Below are positions 25,999-34,656 of a stretch of DNA of 64,000 nucleotides, piece after piece (the first letter of the stretch is position 1; each line of letters starts with the position of its first letter). This DNA is from Phycisphaeraceae bacterium (GTDB taxonomy: Bacteria > Planctomycetota > Phycisphaerae > Phycisphaerales > UBA1924). Location: the NCBI GenBank assembly GCA_020639235.1, contig JACKHC010000002.1, positions 186,001-250,000 on the forward strand, read 5' to 3'. The notes beneath the pieces were generated by a model. It made no database searches. It was not told the DNA's origin and worked only from the letters and a program-made list of their open reading frames with translations. Position numbers and translations under genes: made by a program.

Positions 25999-26634
25999 AT
26001 GAAGGCAACACTTGCGAGTGCTGTCGCGCTGAGCGCGGCGGCAGGACTGACCGCATCCGCATTCGGCGGGACGCCCACCTTCGCCGACGCGGCCGCGGCC
26101 ACGAATCACAGCGGCGCCGACTACACCGCCGTGCTGGCCTACCAGTACACCGGCGGGACCCACGGACTGCTCACCATCAACATCAACAATCAGACGTCCA
26201 ACGCCCTCGGCGGGTACATGACGGCGCTGGTATTCAACATCGGATCGGCCGACACCGGAGCCACCGCACATCTCCAGAGCACGACGCTGCCCGCGTTCAT
26301 CGACGCGCAGTATGTCAACGCGTCGCCCTTCGGCTCGTCGTTCCGCGGCGGCGCCGCGATCGGCGGCAACTGGAACCACGCCGGTTCCACCACGACCGGT
26401 CTGCGCCCCGGCGACAACGCCACATTCACCTTCCTGATCACGGCCAGCGACGCGTCGGCGCTGAACGACATGTCCTTCACCGACGGCAACTACGACCACA
26501 ACTTCATCGTCCGGTTCCGCAAGATGACCGGATTCGACTCCGACAAGGTCCCCGCGATGGTCGCGGTCCCCGCTCCCGGCGCTTTGGCGTTGGCGGGCCT
26601 CGGCGGGCTGGCCGCCATACGCCGTCGCCGCTGA
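25999..26634 (+). CDS. Secreted PEP-CTERM-like protein
   Basis: 211-aa exported protein. The signal peptide is MKATLASAVALSAAAGLTAS, then AFGG. The sorting tail is VPAPGALALAGLGGLAAIRR plus RR. The beta-rich body has an N-terminal domain (ADYTAVLAYQYTGGTHGLLT) typical of planctomycete anchored proteins. AAGGAG at 25985 supports the start. No function is known. A terminator follows. Confidence 0.87.
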   Translation: MKATLASAVALSAAAGLTASAFGGTPTFADAAAATNHSGADYTAVLAYQYTGGTHGLLTININNQTSNALGGYMTALVFNIGSADTGATAHLQSTTLPAFIDAQYVNASPFGSSFRGGAAIGGNWNHAGSTTTGLRPGDNATFTFLITASDASALNDMSFTDGNYDHNFIVRFRKMTGFDSDKVPAMVAVPAPGALALAGLGGLAAIRRRR

Positions 26635-26665
26635 TGATCCGGTTCCCTGGAAACTGACGATCGGC

Positions 26666-26695
26666 GGAGCCCGCGTCACAGCGCGGGTTCCGCTA
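26666..26695 (+). terminator. Terminator after the secreted-protein gene at 25999
   Basis: GGAGCCCGCG and CGCGGGTTCC form a 10-bp stem with one G-T pair and a 6-nt loop, followed by GCTATTTCC. Confidence 0.7.
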
Positions 26696-26902
26696 TTTCC
26701 GAACAGCGACGCCGGGTTTTATCGGAACACATCCCGCCGGAGCGCGTCGGCCTCGTGAACCGCGATTCATCACGAATCATCGATTCCGAGTTGAACCAAC
26801 TCATTTATTGAGACATTATTTACGCGGTCATATCAAGCGATCGCCCCACGCACACGGGGCGACGCGATCAAGAGTCAGCATTCGAAGCACAGGGAGAAAG
26901 AG

Positions 26903-27559
26903 ATGTTGTGGAATAAGTCCTTCGGCGGGCGCGGTGCGCTTGCGGCGTGTGTCTGCGCGTCCTTCGCACTCGGAATGACCGAGCGTGCCGACGCCGGCAT
27001 GTCATACGGCTTCGGCGCGATCACGGCCAACAACATCGGCGATACGGTGTTGGGCGAGTCGCAGCTGAGCGTGGTCGTTGCCAGCGGTCCCGGCGCGGGC
27101 CAGATCTCGTTCACCTTCATGAATGTCGGCATGGCCGCGATGTCCATCACGGATGTCTATTTCGACAGCCATGACATCCTCGCAAGCATCGCAACCATCG
27201 ATGACAGCGATCCCGGCGTGTCGTTCTCCGAGGGCGCCACTCCCGGGAATCTCCCCGCAGCCAACAACGCGTCGCCCGCCTTCGTCGCCTCGATGGGACT
27301 CACCGCGGACTCGAGTCCCCCTGTTCAGCCAAACGGCGTGAATCCGGGTGAGACCCTCACCATCATCTGCAACCTTCTCGGCGGCATCGTGTTCGATGAC
27401 GCGATCGCGGCGCTCGACGGCGGCCAAGACCTCCGCATTGGAATCCATGTCCAGGGATTCGCCACCGGCGGCAGCGAGTCGTTCGTCAATGTGCCCACCC
27501 CCGGCTCGCTGGCGCTCATGGGCCTCAGCGGCATCGCGGCCATCCGCCGCCGGCGCTGA
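26903..27559 (+). CDS. Secreted PEP-CTERM-like protein
   Basis: 218-aa exported protein. The signal peptide is MLWNKSFGGRGALAACVCAS, then FALGMTERADA. The sorting tail is VPTPGSLALMGLSGIAAIRR plus RR. The body reads like an Ig-like or choice-of-anchor beta domain (QISFTFMNVGMAAMSITDVY, FSEGATPGNLPAANN, NPGETLTIICNLLGGIVFDD). It is not visibly paralogous to the previous gene despite adjacency. AGGGAGAAAG precedes the ATG. Confidence 0.87.
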   Translation: MLWNKSFGGRGALAACVCASFALGMTERADAGMSYGFGAITANNIGDTVLGESQLSVVVASGPGAGQISFTFMNVGMAAMSITDVYFDSHDILASIATIDDSDPGVSFSEGATPGNLPAANNASPAFVASMGLTADSSPPVQPNGVNPGETLTIICNLLGGIVFDDAIAALDGGQDLRIGIHVQGFATGGSESFVNVPTPGSLALMGLSGIAAIRRRR

Positions 27560-27587
27560 GTCTCTGGCCAATCACGACGATCAACAG

Positions 27588-27623
27588 GGGCCCGCGCTTG
27601 TGCGCGGGCCTCTTTCATTTTTG
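27588..27623 (+). terminator. Terminator after the gene at 26903
   Basis: GGCCCGCGC and GCGCGGGCC form a perfect 9-bp stem with a TTGT loop, followed by TCTTTCATTTTT. Good T-run. Confidence 0.88.
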
Positions 27624-27642
27624 AGTCGCGCCGAGACAGGCC

Positions 27643-27900
27643 TCACTCCGGCGCGATGCCGCACTCGTCCAGGAAGTGCTTGATCTGCATGATCTCGTCC
27701 TTGGAGTCGATCGCCTTGGAATGAGGGATATGGAAGGTGTGCTCTTTGCCGTTGAGCTTCACCTTCTCGCGCCCGCCATGAACAACCTCGACCTCGGCCC
27801 CCAAATGCTCGAGCATCTTGACCACATCGGCCCATTTGATATTCATCGAGATCGGGTGCGCATACAGCGCGCGCAGCGTGTGATCGTGCTTGTGGCTCAT
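27643..27900 (-). CDS. Orphan HicA-like small protein
   Basis: 85-aa protein. HTLRALYAHPISMNIKWADV followed by VKMLEHLGAEVEVVHGGREK, VKLNGKEHTFHIPH and a final helix EIMQIKHFLDECGI suggests the small dsRBD-like fold of the HicA/YcfA family. No HicB-like antitoxin gene is adjacent, and the catalytic histidine of HicA is not clearly placed. It may therefore be a non-toxin relative. The start at 27900 (MSHKHDH) is more likely than an upstream ATG. Unrelated genes flank it. Confidence 0.55.
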   Translation of the reverse strand: MSHKHDHTLRALYAHPISMNIKWADVVKMLEHLGAEVEVVHGGREKVKLNGKEHTFHIPHSKAIDSKDEIMQIKHFLDECGIAPE

Positions 27901-27997
27901 CGGTGGACTCCAGCGGTGCGGGTGGACGTGCGACAGCACCAATTCTAGTGCGACGAATCAACTCCGGCTTCGCTTTGATTCATCAGCCCCGTCAACC

Positions 27998-28498
27998 TCA
28001 CCGCCGACCCGCCTCGGCGCCGAGCGCCGACTCGATGAGTTCCATCAGCAGGGCCGTCTGCGGCGCCGCACGAGATCGCCCGATCTGCGACAACCCGTAC
28101 ATGAACGCCAGGCACGGAACACCCGCCGCGACGATCCACATCGCCCATGGCCGCTGTTCCAAAGACACCTGCACGATCGCAAACCCGAGCGCGAAGAACA
28201 TCGTCAGCGCGATCGCGGCGTTGATCGCCAGGTACAGCGTCCACTTGTTGGGGTGCGGCCCGATCAACCCATGAACGAGCGTCCGGCCGTCGTCGTTCTG
28301 GCTGAGGTCCAGCTGAACGCAGGGAGACCAGCGCTCGCGAGTCTCGCGGCTCACGGTAATGTCGACATGCCTGCCCAGCACGCGCGAGACACACCGGCGG
28401 GCCGGGTCCTCCGCCGCAGCGACAAGCCGCTCGATCGACTCCTCAACCGTGCCGCAGACGATCAAGTTGAAGCGCGGTCTGACCGGGCCGAGGGGCAT
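27998..28498 (-). CDS. Hypothetical membrane protein, end of efflux operon
   Basis: 166-aa protein. The N-terminal half is soluble (NLIVCGTVEESIERLVAAAE). Two hydrophobic segments, near residues 89-110 (LYLAINAAIALTMFFALGFA) and 118-138 (WAMWIVAAGVPCLAFMYGLS), are separated by a short loop. No family is recognised. It starts 9 bp after the adaptor gene of the ABC efflux operon and is probably the last gene of that operon; a role in the same system is inferred only from position. Confidence 0.7.
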   Translation of the reverse strand: MPLGPVRPRFNLIVCGTVEESIERLVAAAEDPARRCVSRVLGRHVDITVSRETRERWSPCVQLDLSQNDDGRTLVHGLIGPHPNKWTLYLAINAAIALTMFFALGFAIVQVSLEQRPWAMWIVAAGVPCLAFMYGLSQIGRSRAAPQTALLMELIESALGAEAGRR

Positions 28499-28507
28499 GG
28501 CGTGAGT

Positions 28508-29722
28508 CTACCCAGCGGCGCGACGGGGGCGAATCCGGGCCTCATCGACCACCCGATCGCTCGGATACACGATGACCCGGTCGCCCGCGGTCAGGCCCTC
28601 GATCACCTGCACATGACGATCGTTCCGCAAGCCCAGAACAATCGGTCGGAGTTCGGCGCGATCATCGTGCGCTACGAATGTCGCCCACCCGTCGCCATGC
28701 GGGAACACCGCACCGGTCGGTGCCAGGACCGCGTCGCCGGCCTCGTCGATCACGATGCGCGCATCGACCCGGAATCCATCGCCGAGCCGGTCGCGGGTGG
28801 CCGCGGGGTCGGTGAAATCGATAATCACATAGACGCGCTGCTCCTCGACGCCGAGCGCGGAAATCTTCGTGAAGCCCGACGGCTCGACGAGGCGCACGCG
28901 CCCGTTGAGGGTTTCGCCGCCCCCCCACCGCTCGATCAGCACCTCGTCCCCCGGCGCGATTCGCACCGCGTCCTGCGACAGCACATCAACCTGAATCTCC
29001 AAGTGGTTGGTATCGCCGATCTCGAGCAGCTGCGCCCCCGGCGCCACAACGCCCGCGCTGTCCCGGAACACACGCAGGATGCGCCCGGTGATCGGCGCGG
29101 GGATCTCAAAGGTTGTCCGCTGCGCTCCCTCGGGCGTCGACTCCACTAGGGCGGCCCGCGCCTGATCCAGTTCGAAGCGCGCGATCTGCAACGAGAACTC
29201 GGCCGACCGTGCCTCCTGCGACCGGAGAATCACGGCCAGATTGGCGTCGTCGATCTCCTGCGGTGCGCTCGCGGCACCCTCCGTCGCCCGAGTGATGCGT
29301 GAGAGTTCGCTCTGGGCGTACTCAAGCGACGACTTCGCCGCAACGAGCTGCGCCTCATTCCGAGCGACAGACGCCTCGGCCGCGTTGATGCGCGCTTCGG
29401 CCGCGGCGCGGGTCCGCGCGTCGATGAGGGTCGGGTCGGACGGATCGATCCGGGCCAGGATCGTCTGCCCCTGCGTGATCGCGTCACCCGCCTTGAGCGT
29501 GATGCGCTCCATCTGCCCCTCCAGCGGCGAGAAGACGACATAGCGGTCGGTGACGCGGGTCTGGCCGTCCTCGTTGATCGTCACCCGAATGGGGCCGCGC
29601 TCGATCTCGACCAGATCGACCTGCACCGGGCGCGGCCGGGTCGTGACGATGAGCGCCCCGATCAGGCAGAGCACAAGCACGAGCGGGAGCGTGAATCGTT
29701 TGATCGACTGAATGATCTTCAT
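28508..29722 (-). CDS. HlyD/MacA-type efflux periplasmic adaptor
   Basis: 404-aa membrane-fusion protein. One N-terminal TM helix (FTLPLVLVLCLIGALIVTTR) anchors it. A biotinyl-lipoyl half-motif (YVVFSPLEGQMERITLKAGD) comes before, and its partner (EIPAPITGRILRVFRDSAGV) after, a long coiled coil at residues 100-190 (AEARINAAEASVARNEAQLV). Beta-barrel and membrane-proximal domains follow. It should link an inner-membrane ABC transporter to an outer-membrane exit. Its ATG overlaps the permease stop (ATGA). No outer-membrane channel gene is in the operon. Confidence 0.88.
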   Translation of the reverse strand: MKIIQSIKRFTLPLVLVLCLIGALIVTTRPRPVQVDLVEIERGPIRVTINEDGQTRVTDRYVVFSPLEGQMERITLKAGDAITQGQTILARIDPSDPTLIDARTRAAAEARINAAEASVARNEAQLVAAKSSLEYAQSELSRITRATEGAASAPQEIDDANLAVILRSQEARSAEFSLQIARFELDQARAALVESTPEGAQRTTFEIPAPITGRILRVFRDSAGVVAPGAQLLEIGDTNHLEIQVDVLSQDAVRIAPGDEVLIERWGGGETLNGRVRLVEPSGFTKISALGVEEQRVYVIIDFTDPAATRDRLGDGFRVDARIVIDEAGDAVLAPTGAVFPHGDGWATFVAHDDRAELRPIVLGLRNDRHVQVIEGLTAGDRVIVYPSDRVVDEARIRPRRAAG

Positions 29723-32088
29723 GAGGCGTCTTTCAGCACGGCGATGAGGTCGAGGTCGTCGAGTTGCCGGCGGGTGTCCAGCGCAGTGACGATCGCGGCA
29801 GCGAGCACAACCGCCAGCGCGAACGCCATCGTCTGCGGCGTGAGCATAAACGGGATCCGGTGCGTCTCGGTGGACATCAGCGCGGACATCGTCAGGGCGA
29901 AGTAATAGCCGCAGGTCAGCCCGATGGGGATCGCCATGAGCATGAGCAGCGCGAGCTCGCCGTAGAAAATGGCGGCGATCTCCCCCTTGTACAGGCCCAG
30001 AACCCGCAGCGTCGCGAGCTCGCGGGCGCGCTCGGCCAGCGCGATCCGGGTGGAGTTGTACACCACACCCACCGCGATCACGCACGCGAAAGCGAGATTG
30101 AACGAACGCATGATCAGGATGCTCTCGGCGAGCGTCTCCTCGAAACTGTCGAGCGAAGCACGCTTCACCGTCGTGGACGCGATCTGGGGGGTGTCCTTGA
30201 TGCGCCGGTAGAGCGGGGCCGTCTCGGCGGAGTCAAAGGTCAGATGAACCCCCGACGCCACATCCCCCTCCCGCATGACGCCGTGCAGCGCGTCGATGCT
30301 CATATACGCAGCAGAACCGATGTAGGTACGCGCCAGCGCCTCAACACGGCACTCGACCACGGGGCGCTGGCCCTCGAGCACCTCCACCGTCACGGTATCG
30401 CCCGGCCCCGCCTTCAGTTGCGACGCGAGCGACTCGGTAAGCACCAGCCCGGTGGGCGGAACGACGATCGGCTCACCGCGGTCATCGATGATGCGCTCCA
30501 GAGTCGCACCACGCTGCACGCCGATGATCGACTGCCGCTCGGATAGATGGTTGTGATGGATGCGGACGGGCACAGCACGGTAGGGCTCCGCATCGATGAC
30601 GCCCGGGAGCGCCGCGACCTCAAAGACCGAAGCGCCGGCCCGCGGCTCGGTGAAGCCGAGACTCAGATCGTAGCGCTGTGTCGACACGAACTGGTACTCG
30701 ATCAGGTAGTCGATCGCGTCGGAGACATACGTACCCATCGTGAGAATGGAGATCGAGAGCGACATCCCGACGATCGAGACCATCGCGCGCAGCGGCCGGC
30801 GTTCCACATGCCGCAGGAACATCTTGGTGGACGGCGACAACCGGCGCAGCAACCCGATGCGATCGATGAAGGACGCGTGGTACCTGCCCGGCGGCTCCGG
30901 ACGCATCGCCTCCGCGGGCGGGAGGCGCATAGCGCCCGCGACGGCATGAATCGCGCCGAGAACGGCGGCCGCAGTCGTCGCGGCGATCGCAACGGCCGCG
31001 GCGGAAGCCCCGAACTCGAACAGGACAATCGGGAACCGGTAGAACTTCACATACAGCGCGAGCATGAACTTGCCGAGCACCGCGCCGAACACCAGCCCCA
31101 GGAGCGCGCCAACAACAGCCACCACGACCGCCATGGCCAGGTAATGCGACCCGATCTGCAATCGCGTGTACCCGAACGAACGGAGCACCGCGATCTGCTC
31201 ACGCTGGGTCCGGATGAGGCGGGCCAGCACGATGTTCACGAGCAGCGCGCTGACGAAGAGAAACACCGACGGCATGACCGTGCCCATCGTGCGGAGTTGC
31301 GCCAGCTCATCCGATATGAAGAGATGCGAAATCTGCTCATCGCGGGCGTATGCGCCCGTGCCGCCGTACGGATCGAGCAGCGCATCGATCCCATCGATGA
31401 CGGCCTGCTCCCGCGCCCCCGGCGAGAGCTTCACGATGAGGTCGTTGAACGCGCCCTCCATGTCGTAGAGCGGCGCGAGCTGGCGATGCGGCATCCAGAA
31501 CACCGCGAATCGCTTGTCGTCGGGCACGAAGCCGCCCGGCTGAATCGCATAGACGAACTCCGGCGAGAGCGCCGTGGCCGTGATGCGAAGCGTCTCGCGC
31601 GTGCCGTTGATCACCGCGTCGATGGTGTCGCCAGGCCCGATGCCGAGCGCTTCCGCGAATGCCTCGCTCACAACAACCTCGCCGTGTCGGTCGGGGTCCG
31701 GGAGACGCCCGTTCCGGAGAAAGAGCCGGTGCAGCGAGGGCTGGCGATCATCGGGAATCGAGATGATGCGCCCGACCGCCGGCTCGATGACCCCCGGAAC
31801 ATCGAGCGTGACGCCGATCGAGACCCGGGTCTCGATCTGCGCCACGCCCGGCACGGCGGCGATCTCGGGGCGGATCGCCTCGGGCGCTCGCTTCAGCGAC
31901 AGAAACAGGTCGGCGAACCGATACCGGTCGTAATAGGCGTCGAGACTGGCGCGGAGCGACTCCGAGGTCGTCCGCGTCATCACCAGCCCACCGACGCCGC
32001 ACGCCATCACGATGGCGATCGCGATGAGCGGCGCCCGCAGATGGAGCAGGTCCCGGATCAGTTTGGTTGTGAGCGCTCGTCGTTTCAC
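29719..32088 (-). CDS. ABC transporter permease with two FtsX/MacB domains
   Basis: 789-aa inner-membrane protein. An N-terminal TM helix (residues 17-38) precedes a MacB-like periplasmic domain. Then come three TM helices with the FtsX motif (QREQIAVLRSFGYTRLQIGS), a second TM-periplasmic-3TM unit starting near residue 410 (RAMVSIVGMSLSISILTMGT) and a second FtsX motif (RARELATLRVLGLYKGEIAA). The double architecture matches the permeases of MacB/LolCE-like mechanotransmission transporters fused in one chain. It is coupled to the ATPase upstream and the adaptor downstream by 4-bp overlaps. Confidence 0.9.
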   Translation of the reverse strand: MKRRALTTKLIRDLLHLRAPLIAIAIVMACGVGGLVMTRTTSESLRASLDAYYDRYRFADLFLSLKRAPEAIRPEIAAVPGVAQIETRVSIGVTLDVPGVIEPAVGRIISIPDDRQPSLHRLFLRNGRLPDPDRHGEVVVSEAFAEALGIGPGDTIDAVINGTRETLRITATALSPEFVYAIQPGGFVPDDKRFAVFWMPHRQLAPLYDMEGAFNDLIVKLSPGAREQAVIDGIDALLDPYGGTGAYARDEQISHLFISDELAQLRTMGTVMPSVFLFVSALLVNIVLARLIRTQREQIAVLRSFGYTRLQIGSHYLAMAVVVAVVGALLGLVFGAVLGKFMLALYVKFYRFPIVLFEFGASAAAVAIAATTAAAVLGAIHAVAGAMRLPPAEAMRPEPPGRYHASFIDRIGLLRRLSPSTKMFLRHVERRPLRAMVSIVGMSLSISILTMGTYVSDAIDYLIEYQFVSTQRYDLSLGFTEPRAGASVFEVAALPGVIDAEPYRAVPVRIHHNHLSERQSIIGVQRGATLERIIDDRGEPIVVPPTGLVLTESLASQLKAGPGDTVTVEVLEGQRPVVECRVEALARTYIGSAAYMSIDALHGVMREGDVASGVHLTFDSAETAPLYRRIKDTPQIASTTVKRASLDSFEETLAESILIMRSFNLAFACVIAVGVVYNSTRIALAERARELATLRVLGLYKGEIAAIFYGELALLMLMAIPIGLTCGYYFALTMSALMSTETHRIPFMLTPQTMAFALAVVLAAAIVTALDTRRQLDDLDLIAVLKDAS

Positions 32089-32822
32089 CAGGCCAGTTCC
32101 GATGCGGCTACGCGGTGCGTATTGCGTTCAACACCCGCGATCTGCCCGTTGGACAGCCGGATCACACGGTCGGCCATCTGCGCGATCACCGCGTTGTGCG
32201 TGATAATGCACGCGGTCGTGGCGAGTTCCTCGTTGATTCGCGCGATCGCCTCCAGTACCGCGATGCCCGTCTCCGCGTCGAGCGCCCCCGTCGGCTCATC
32301 GCAAAGAAGCACCTCGGGCCTCTTGGCAATCGCCCGCGCGATCGCGACCCGCTGCTGCTCTCCCCCCGAGAGCTGCGACGGAAAGTGATCCGCCCGGGGA
32401 CGGAGGCGCACGAGGTCGAGCGCGTCGAGCGCCGGCATCGGATCGCGCGCGATATCGGTGACGAGCTCGACGTTCTCGCGCGCCGTGAGCGAGGGGATGA
32501 GGTTGTAGAACTGGAAGACAAAGCCGACATGCTCCCGACGGTAGCGCGTCAGCGCCGTGTCGGAGTTGTCCGTGAGATTGTGGTCGCGGTAGTGCACCGA
32601 TCCCGAGGTCGGCACATCCAGCCCGCCCAGGATGTTCAGGAGCGTCGACTTGCCGCTGCCCGACGGACCGAGCATGACAACGAACTCACCGGGATAGAGA
32701 TCGAGATCGACGCCGCGGAGCGCATGCACCGCGGACGGCCCCCGGCCATACACCTTGGTCACGGCGCGGGCCTCGAAGACGGCCGACGGTGTCGGAGAGT
32801 CGCCTCCCGCTGGGGTGCTCAT
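32085..32822 (-). CDS. ABC transporter ATP-binding protein (LolD/MacB type)
   Basis: 245-aa ATPase. Walker A is GPSGSGKST, the Q-loop VFQFYNLIPSLTARENVELV, the signature LSGGEQQRVAIARAIAKRPE, Walker B LLCDEPTGALDAET and the H-loop residue lies in CIITHN. It is the first gene of a four-gene efflux operon. Together with the FtsX-type permease and HlyD-type adaptor it should form a tripartite exporter of unknown cargo: a lipoprotein, peptide or drug. Confidence 0.92.
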   Translation of the reverse strand: MSTPAGGDSPTPSAVFEARAVTKVYGRGPSAVHALRGVDLDLYPGEFVVMLGPSGSGKSTLLNILGGLDVPTSGSVHYRDHNLTDNSDTALTRYRREHVGFVFQFYNLIPSLTARENVELVTDIARDPMPALDALDLVRLRPRADHFPSQLSGGEQQRVAIARAIAKRPEVLLCDEPTGALDAETGIAVLEAIARINEELATTACIITHNAVIAQMADRVIRLSNGQIAGVERNTHRVAASELAW

Positions 32823-32870
32823 ACATCCAGAGCGTACGCCAAGCCCGGACCCAGCGCCCGCTCGGCTCCA

Positions 32871-33455
32871 CTAGACACCCGATGACCCGACGACGGGCAC
32901 GCCGTTCGCCTCCGCGAGCGCCCGGGCGCGGTCGAGCGACCTGAACTCGAACCGCATCTCGCCGCGCTGAGCCGTCGCGTTGATGTGCCAGCCGATCGCC
33001 AACGCAGCCACAACCGCCCCACCCACCGAAACAAGCACCGAGGCGACCTGGATAATCCGGGAAGCGAGCGGGTGCGTCGGTTGGAGCATCCGAGCCAACG
33101 CCAGGCCGCCGAGGAGAGTCACCACCAGCAGCAACGGCGGAAAAATGCGGCGTCGAAGGGTCTGGCGTCCGCAACGGGCCCGGCAGGCCGCGCACACCGG
33201 AGCCTCAAGCCGGCGTCGATGCCACGGCGGCTCGACTCCGGCGGCCAACGACCACGAACTGATGCGCGTGACCGCAACCAAATACCTGCAATCGGCCGGC
33301 ACCGCGCCGCAGACCATGCACGACTCCGGCCAGATGATCGCTCCGCTCCACGGAATCGAGACCGTGAACCGCTCGCTCCGCGCAGCAAACTCAAGGAGGC
33401 CGTCCTCGACCCTGTGAACAAATCGCTTTGGCTCATTCTTGCGCCGGTTGCTCAC
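32871..33455 (-). CDS. Hypothetical membrane protein with cysteine motifs
   Basis: 194-aa protein of unknown function. The N-terminal half has two C-x2-C pairs (WPESCMVCGAVPADCR and APVCAACRARC) that may bind zinc. Then come two hydrophobic segments (FPPLLLVVTLLGGLALARML and IIQVASVLVSVGGAVVAALA) and a short soluble tail. It precedes the efflux operon on the same strand by 48 bp and could be its first gene, though no link in function is visible. Confidence 0.65.
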   Translation of the reverse strand: MSNRRKNEPKRFVHRVEDGLLEFAARSERFTVSIPWSGAIIWPESCMVCGAVPADCRYLVAVTRISSWSLAAGVEPPWHRRRLEAPVCAACRARCGRQTLRRRIFPPLLLVVTLLGGLALARMLQPTHPLASRIIQVASVLVSVGGAVVAALAIGWHINATAQRGEMRFEFRSLDRARALAEANGVPVVGSSGV

Positions 33456-33469
33456 GGCTCAAATGATAG

Positions 33470-33500
33470 AACGCCCCACTCACGATCGAGCGGGGCGTTC
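33470..33500 (-). terminator. Terminator of duplicated secreted-protein gene, copy 1
   Basis: AACGCCCC and GGGGCGTT form an 8-bp stem with a 14-nt loop just past the stop at 33535. The T-run is poor. The same structure exists in copy 2. Confidence 0.55.
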
Positions 33501-34470
33501 CACTGGAAGCAGGAAGATGAGAGGAGATGCGTGTTCAGCGCCGGCGGCGAGAAGCGGTCAGGCCCGCGAGCCCGAGGATGGCCGCCGCCCCCGGAGTCGG
33601 GACCGTGATCGAGAAACTGTCGAAGTTGGTGGCGAAGTTCTGGACCGAGCCATCAGGACCCGAGAGCGCCCAGTTGAGCTGCTCGTTCAGCCCGAACGCG
33701 GCATACTCAACGCCGTCCTTGCCGGTGCTGCCAATGTTGGCCAGCGCGAGCGCGCTCGACGAGGTGTTCCAAATGACATGGAGGCTGTAGTTGCCCGGGA
33801 GCGAGCACCACCAACTCCAGCTCGTGAGCCCGAGCTCAGGATCGCCGACATTGCCGACGGTGTCCGCAGAGATCATGCGCATCGTGAGGTCGGATCCATC
33901 GACAGACATCCCATTGGGAAGGTCCATCATGAAGTCCATCGGCATGCCGGAACCGCCGTCGGCGTAGGCATAGTGGGTCGAGCCGTCGACGTTCGGAGAT
34001 GACGTAAACAGCCCGGTGACCCAAACGCCCCACGACAATGGGAAGTCGCCGGTGACATGGATATTCACGGCCGCATTGGCGGTGCCGGCAGCAGCGGAGA
34101 TGGCGATCACGGACGCGAAGCCGGCCACAGAACGATTCAGACGAGTATTCATCGCTAATCCCTCCAGGGATCTCTGGCGCCGCCCCTGATTGGGGGACGC
34201 CCGGTTGACATGTTTCCATTGCGTACAAAAACCAAGACCACTGCATGATTTCGGGGTGCCGCACCCGTCACCCGGGCGCAAGAAAACCCGTCCCGTCCGA
34301 ACAGAGTCCGGCGGGGCGCCCCTCTTGGGCGTGGCGGATGGATGCAGCGGGTTGTGTTCCTTCCTTTCTTCCTTGCTCCCTACAGAATCCCGATGCTCGA
34401 CGAGTCGGCTTCGGGCTTCAGGGAGCATGCGTCAGCCGGCGACTCATCTTGCAACGAGCGGAAGAAAATC
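33471..34470. repeat. Tandem duplication, copy 1
   Basis: First copy of a direct repeat of about 1.1 kb period. It comprises a terminator (33470-33499), a secreted-protein gene (33535-34152) and a long leader (34153-34470), all on the minus strand. The second copy is at 34591-35590. Corresponding landmarks are shifted by 1120-1122 bp: stop codons 33535 and 34657, starts 34152 and 35274, leader block 34441 and 35561. Confidence 0.9.
33535..34152 (-). CDS. Secreted PEP-CTERM-like protein, tandem copy 1
   Basis: 205-aa exported protein. The signal peptide is MNTRLNRSVAGFASVIAISA then AAGTANA. The sorting tail is VPTPGAAAILGLAGLTASRR plus RR. The body is beta-rich (NIHVTGDFPLSWGVWVTGLF, YADGGSGMPMDFMMDLPNG, ISADTVGNVGDPELGLTSWS). 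It is the same length as, and very similar to, the gene at 34657; the two arose by tandem duplication. No catalytic motif is visible. A surface or matrix role is inferred from the sorting tail. Confidence 0.88.
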   Translation of the reverse strand: MNTRLNRSVAGFASVIAISAAAGTANAAVNIHVTGDFPLSWGVWVTGLFTSSPNVDGSTHYAYADGGSGMPMDFMMDLPNGMSVDGSDLTMRMISADTVGNVGDPELGLTSWSWWCSLPGNYSLHVIWNTSSSALALANIGSTGKDGVEYAAFGLNEQLNWALSGPDGSVQNFATNFDSFSITVPTPGAAAILGLAGLTASRRRR

Positions 34471-34590
34471 CATTCCGGAACCCGGATGAAGGCAACAACC
34501 CGCGTGCGTTCAGTTGGAGGCGACTTCAGACGGGACCGACCGGATCGGAGTTCATGCTGCGTTCATCCCGGTCCATGACATCAAAAGACG
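34153..34590 (-). promoter_or_regulatory. Conserved leader of duplicated gene, copy 1, and spacer
   Basis: 438 bp without a gene. From 34201 to about 34470 it is nearly the same as 35325-35590 upstream of copy 2, with only scattered substitutions. A short inverted repeat, GGGGTGC-C-GCACCC, lies at about 34254. From 34471 to 34590 the sequence is unique. The conserved part should contain the promoter and any 5' regulatory RNA. No known riboswitch consensus is recognised in it. Confidence 0.55.
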
Positions 34591-34591
34591 A

Positions 34592-34620
34592 ACGCCCCGC
34601 TCATCGTGTGAACGGGGCGT
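34592..34620 (-). terminator. Terminator of duplicated secreted-protein gene, copy 2
   Basis: ACGCCCC and GGGGCGT form a 7-bp stem past the stop at 34657, matching the structure after copy 1. The T-run is poor. Confidence 0.5.
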
Positions 34621-34656
34621 CCTTCTGGAAGCAGGAAGATGGGAGGAGATGCGAGT

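Noticed and set aside
27643..27900. A HicAB toxin-antitoxin module.
   Set aside because: Only a HicA-like protein is present; no HicB-like gene adjoins it and the toxin's catalytic histidine is not clear.
30547..32388. A 613-codon open frame antisense to the ABC permease.
   Set aside because: It is rich in R, H, D and E, as antisense frames in GC-rich DNA are, and the opposite strand has a clear FtsX-type permease with TM helices.
34153..34470. A c-di-GMP or other known riboswitch in the duplicated leader.
   Set aside because: I could not match any known consensus; conservation may simply reflect the duplication.
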